From: Bdellovibrionales bacterium
Lineage (GTDB): Bacteria > Bdellovibrionota > UBA1018
Direction: 5' to 3'
Assembly: GCA_018266355.1 (NCBI GenBank)
Contig: JAFEAP010000006.1
Location: 124,001-188,000 of the forward strand
Length of the DNA stretch: 64,000 bases
In this document: positions 61,133 through 64,000 of the stretch, one piece after another
Layout: every line of letters begins with the position of its first letter
Position numbering within the stretch: the first letter of the stretch is position 1
Notes under the pieces: generated by a model
Database searches by the model: none
The model's input: only the letters and a program-made list of their open reading frames with translations
What the model was told of the DNA's origin: nothing
Program-made: the position numbers and the translations under genes

Positions 61133-61561
61133 TTAAAAGCGGTTCGAGACTTCGGACTTGTCGAAGAAGTACGCGATCTCGCGCGCGGCGGACTGCGCGG
61201 AGTCGGAGCCGTGCACGGCGTTCGCTTCGATCGAGTCGGCGAAGTCCTTCCGGATCGTGCCCGGAGCGGCCTTCGACGGATCGGTCGCGCCCATGATCTC
61301 GCGGTTCGCGAGGACGGCGTTCTCGCCTTCGAGGACCATGAGGAGCACCGGACCCGAGGTCATGAAGCCGACGAGCGAACCGAAGAACGGACGTTCCTTG
61401 TGCTCGATGTAGAAGCCTTCGGCCTTTTCGCGGGAGAGCTTCGTGAACTTGGCGGCCGCGACGCGGAGGCCCTTCTTCTCGAAGCGGGTGATGATCTCGC
61501 CGATCGCGTTCTTTTGGACGGCGTTCGGCTTGATGATGGAGAAGGTTTTTTCGTTAGCCAT
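61133..61561 (-). CDS. ndk: Nucleoside diphosphate kinase
   Basis: 142 residues. Transfers the gamma-phosphate between NTPs and NDPs through a phospho-His intermediate, H117 in [39 protein letters not shown] and [19 protein letters not shown] are family motifs. AAAGGA SD. 12 bases ahead of nadE and 63 after sucD. Confidence 0.98.
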   Translation of the reverse strand: MANEKTFSIIKPNAVQKNAIGEIITRFEKKGLRVAAAKFTKLSREKAEGFYIEHKERPFFGSLVGFMTSGPVLLMVLEGENAVLANREIMGATDPSKAAPGTIRKDFADSIEANAVHGSDSAQSAAREIAYFFDKSEVSNRF

Positions 61562-61624
61562 GTTAGTTCCTTTCGTAAAACTAGACGGAATCAGTAAACA
61601 AATTCGCGCTTAAAATCAGTAAAA

Positions 61625-62497
61625 TTATTTCCCGAGAGCCGCTTTCATCGTGATGCCGAGCTCGGCCGGGGAACGGGTGATTTTCGCGCCCGCGGCTTGG
61701 AGGGCTTGGAATTTTTCTTCCGCCGTTCCTTTGCCGCCCGAGATGATCGCGCCCGCGTGACCCATGCGCTTACCCGCCGGAGCGGTGGCTCCGCCGACGA
61801 AACCGACGACCGGCTTCTTGAATTCGCGTTTGATGAAGTCAGCCGCTTCGATTTCGGCGCTGCCGCCGATCTCGCCGATGAGGATCACGCCGTCGGTGTC
61901 CTTATCTTTCGCGAACGCTTCGAGGCAGTCGATGTAGTTCGTGCCCGAAATCGGGTCGCCGCCGATACCGACGCACGTCGACTGGCCGATGCCGAGGCGA
62001 GTGAGTTGGTGCACGGCCTCGTAGGTGAGCGTGCCCGACTTCGAGATGACGCCGATGCGTCCCGCGAGGTGGATTTGGCCCGGCATGATGCCGATCTTGC
62101 ACGCACCCGGCGTGATGATGCCCGGACAGTTCGGCCCGATGAGGCGCGACTTCGTCGAGGCGAGGTAGCGCTTCACCGCGACCATGTCGCGGACTGGGAT
62201 GCCTTCGGTGATACAAACGATGAGCTCGATGCCCGCGTCCGCCGCTTCGCAGATCGCGTCGGCCGCGCCCGGAGGCGGGACGAAGATCATGGTCGCGTTC
62301 GCGCCGGAGGCTTTCCGCGCTTCGGCGACGGTGTCCCACACCTTGAAGCCTTCGTGCGTTTGGCCGCCGCGGCCCGGAGTGACGCCGCCGACGACGTTCG
62401 TGCCGTAATCGCGGCAACCCATCGCGTGGAAGGAGCCTTGCGAGCCCGTGATGCCTTGGACGAGGAGTTTCGTATTTTTATCGACCCAAATGGACAT
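61625..62497 (-). CDS. sucD: Succinate--CoA ligase alpha subunit
   Basis: 290 residues. TCA-cycle enzyme converting succinyl-CoA to succinate with nucleotide formation. N-terminal CoA-binding Rossmann domain ([17 protein letters not shown]), PGECK-type loop, and the phosphorylated His in [15 protein letters not shown]. Starts 12 bases after sucC with GAGG ahead of the ATG; one transcript. Confidence 0.98.
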   Translation of the reverse strand: MSIWVDKNTKLLVQGITGSQGSFHAMGCRDYGTNVVGGVTPGRGGQTHEGFKVWDTVAEARKASGANATMIFVPPPGAADAICEAADAGIELIVCITEGIPVRDMVAVKRYLASTKSRLIGPNCPGIITPGACKIGIMPGQIHLAGRIGVISKSGTLTYEAVHQLTRLGIGQSTCVGIGGDPISGTNYIDCLEAFAKDKDTDGVILIGEIGGSAEIEAADFIKREFKKPVVGFVGGATAPAGKRMGHAGAIISGGKGTAEEKFQALQAAGAKITRSPAELGITMKAALGK

Positions 62498-62509
62498 GTG
62501 TTCGAGCCT

Positions 62510-63697
<1,188 letters not shown>

Positions 63698-63852
63698 TTC
63701 GTTATCGATTCCTACCAAGGAACCGCCGAAAATCCCTCGCTCACTTCGTCACCCTCGCCGGGCCTCCTGCAGGCTACCTGAGTAGCCTTTAGTCGGTCCC
63801 GTCTTCGGCTTCCTCGTTATCGAGGTTTTTGGGCGGTTCGGGTTTTACATCA

Positions 63853-64000
63853 TCAGATGAGGCCGAGGGACTTCACGGCGTCGCGCTCGCCGCGCAGTTC
63901 TTCGAGGGTCTTCGCGAACTTCTCTTTGCCGAAGTCGCCGTGCTTCCAGCCTTCCTGGACCTTCACCTTCCCGCCTTCGATCCGGCACGGGAACGAGAAC
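63853..64000 (-). CDS. mdh: Malate dehydrogenase, C-terminal fragment (runs off the window)
   Basis: The last 48 residues are visible, [18 protein letters not shown] and ending [11 protein letters not shown], the typical C-terminus of LDH-like bacterial malate dehydrogenases. The rest lies beyond the edge. Position upstream of sucCD fits a TCA-cycle cluster. The 155 bases between its stop and sucC show no clear terminator. Confidence 0.88.
   Translation of the reverse strand, partial: FSFPCRIEGGKVKVQEGWKHGDFGKEKFAKTLEELRGERDAVKSLGLI

Overview
The window is a gene-dense, GC-rich bacterial chromosome segment with no sign of a phage, insertion sequence, CRISPR array or defence island. Several features suggest a member of the Bdellovibrionota/Oligoflexia (former Deltaproteobacteria): two TIGR02147-family regulators, a family mostly reported from Bdellovibrio-type bacteria and Fibrobacter; many signal-peptide proteins with no recognisable family; a CarD regulator; and a delta-type T2SS operon that includes gspN. 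This assignment is inferred from gene content, not from a marker-gene search.

Layout: 1-5.6 kb holds a secreted/lipoprotein cluster (two paralogues flanking a probable outer-membrane protein) followed by an HAE1-type RND efflux pump. 5.6-10.9 kb (minus) holds a GNAT acetyltransferase, cysS, gltX and an exported GH15 glucoamylase-like enzyme. 11-14.1 kb (minus) holds an exported unknown protein and a three-gene unit built round a TIGR02147 regulator. carD follows, with a strong sigma-70 promoter. 15.36-29.46 kb (plus) is a complete gspC-D-E-F-G-H-I-J-K-L-M-N type II secretion operon (no gspO here). It is preceded by a consensus-perfect sigma-54 -24/-12 element and two upstream palindromes at enhancer-like distance. 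29.5-33.6 kb holds a polyprenyl diphosphate synthase, an ATP-grasp protein, a TetR/hydrolase pair sharing two tandem operators, and an outer-membrane protein.

33.7-48.5 kb reads as a stretched version of the classical infC-rpmI-rplT-pheS-pheT-ihfA cluster. All six genes are on the minus strand in ancestral order, with a MerR gene after ihfA. They are separated by accessory genes: a papain-like exported protein, an exported unknown, a TIGR02147 regulator with a small secreted protein, a Cys-rich RCC1 propeller, a subtilase, a GNAT and a Tsx-like porin. A histone-H1-like gene precedes infC.

48.7-59.3 kb holds small secreted proteins, tRNA-Arg(UCG), a VOC protein, several exported unknowns, an FMN reductase, a TMEM175-like channel, a 1039-residue exported protein, an alkaline-phosphatase-superfamily enzyme and a coiled-coil/Cys-rich envelope protein. 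59.4-64 kb (minus) is central metabolism: nadE, ndk, sucD, sucC and the 3' end of mdh.

The most interesting signals are regulatory and architectural: the sigma-54-type control region of the T2SS operon; the repeated coupling of a TIGR02147 gene to an overlapping secreted-protein gene; tandem TetR operators; promoters with almost no 5' leader; the long N-terminal extension on IF3; and accessory secreted genes inserted into a translation-gene cluster.
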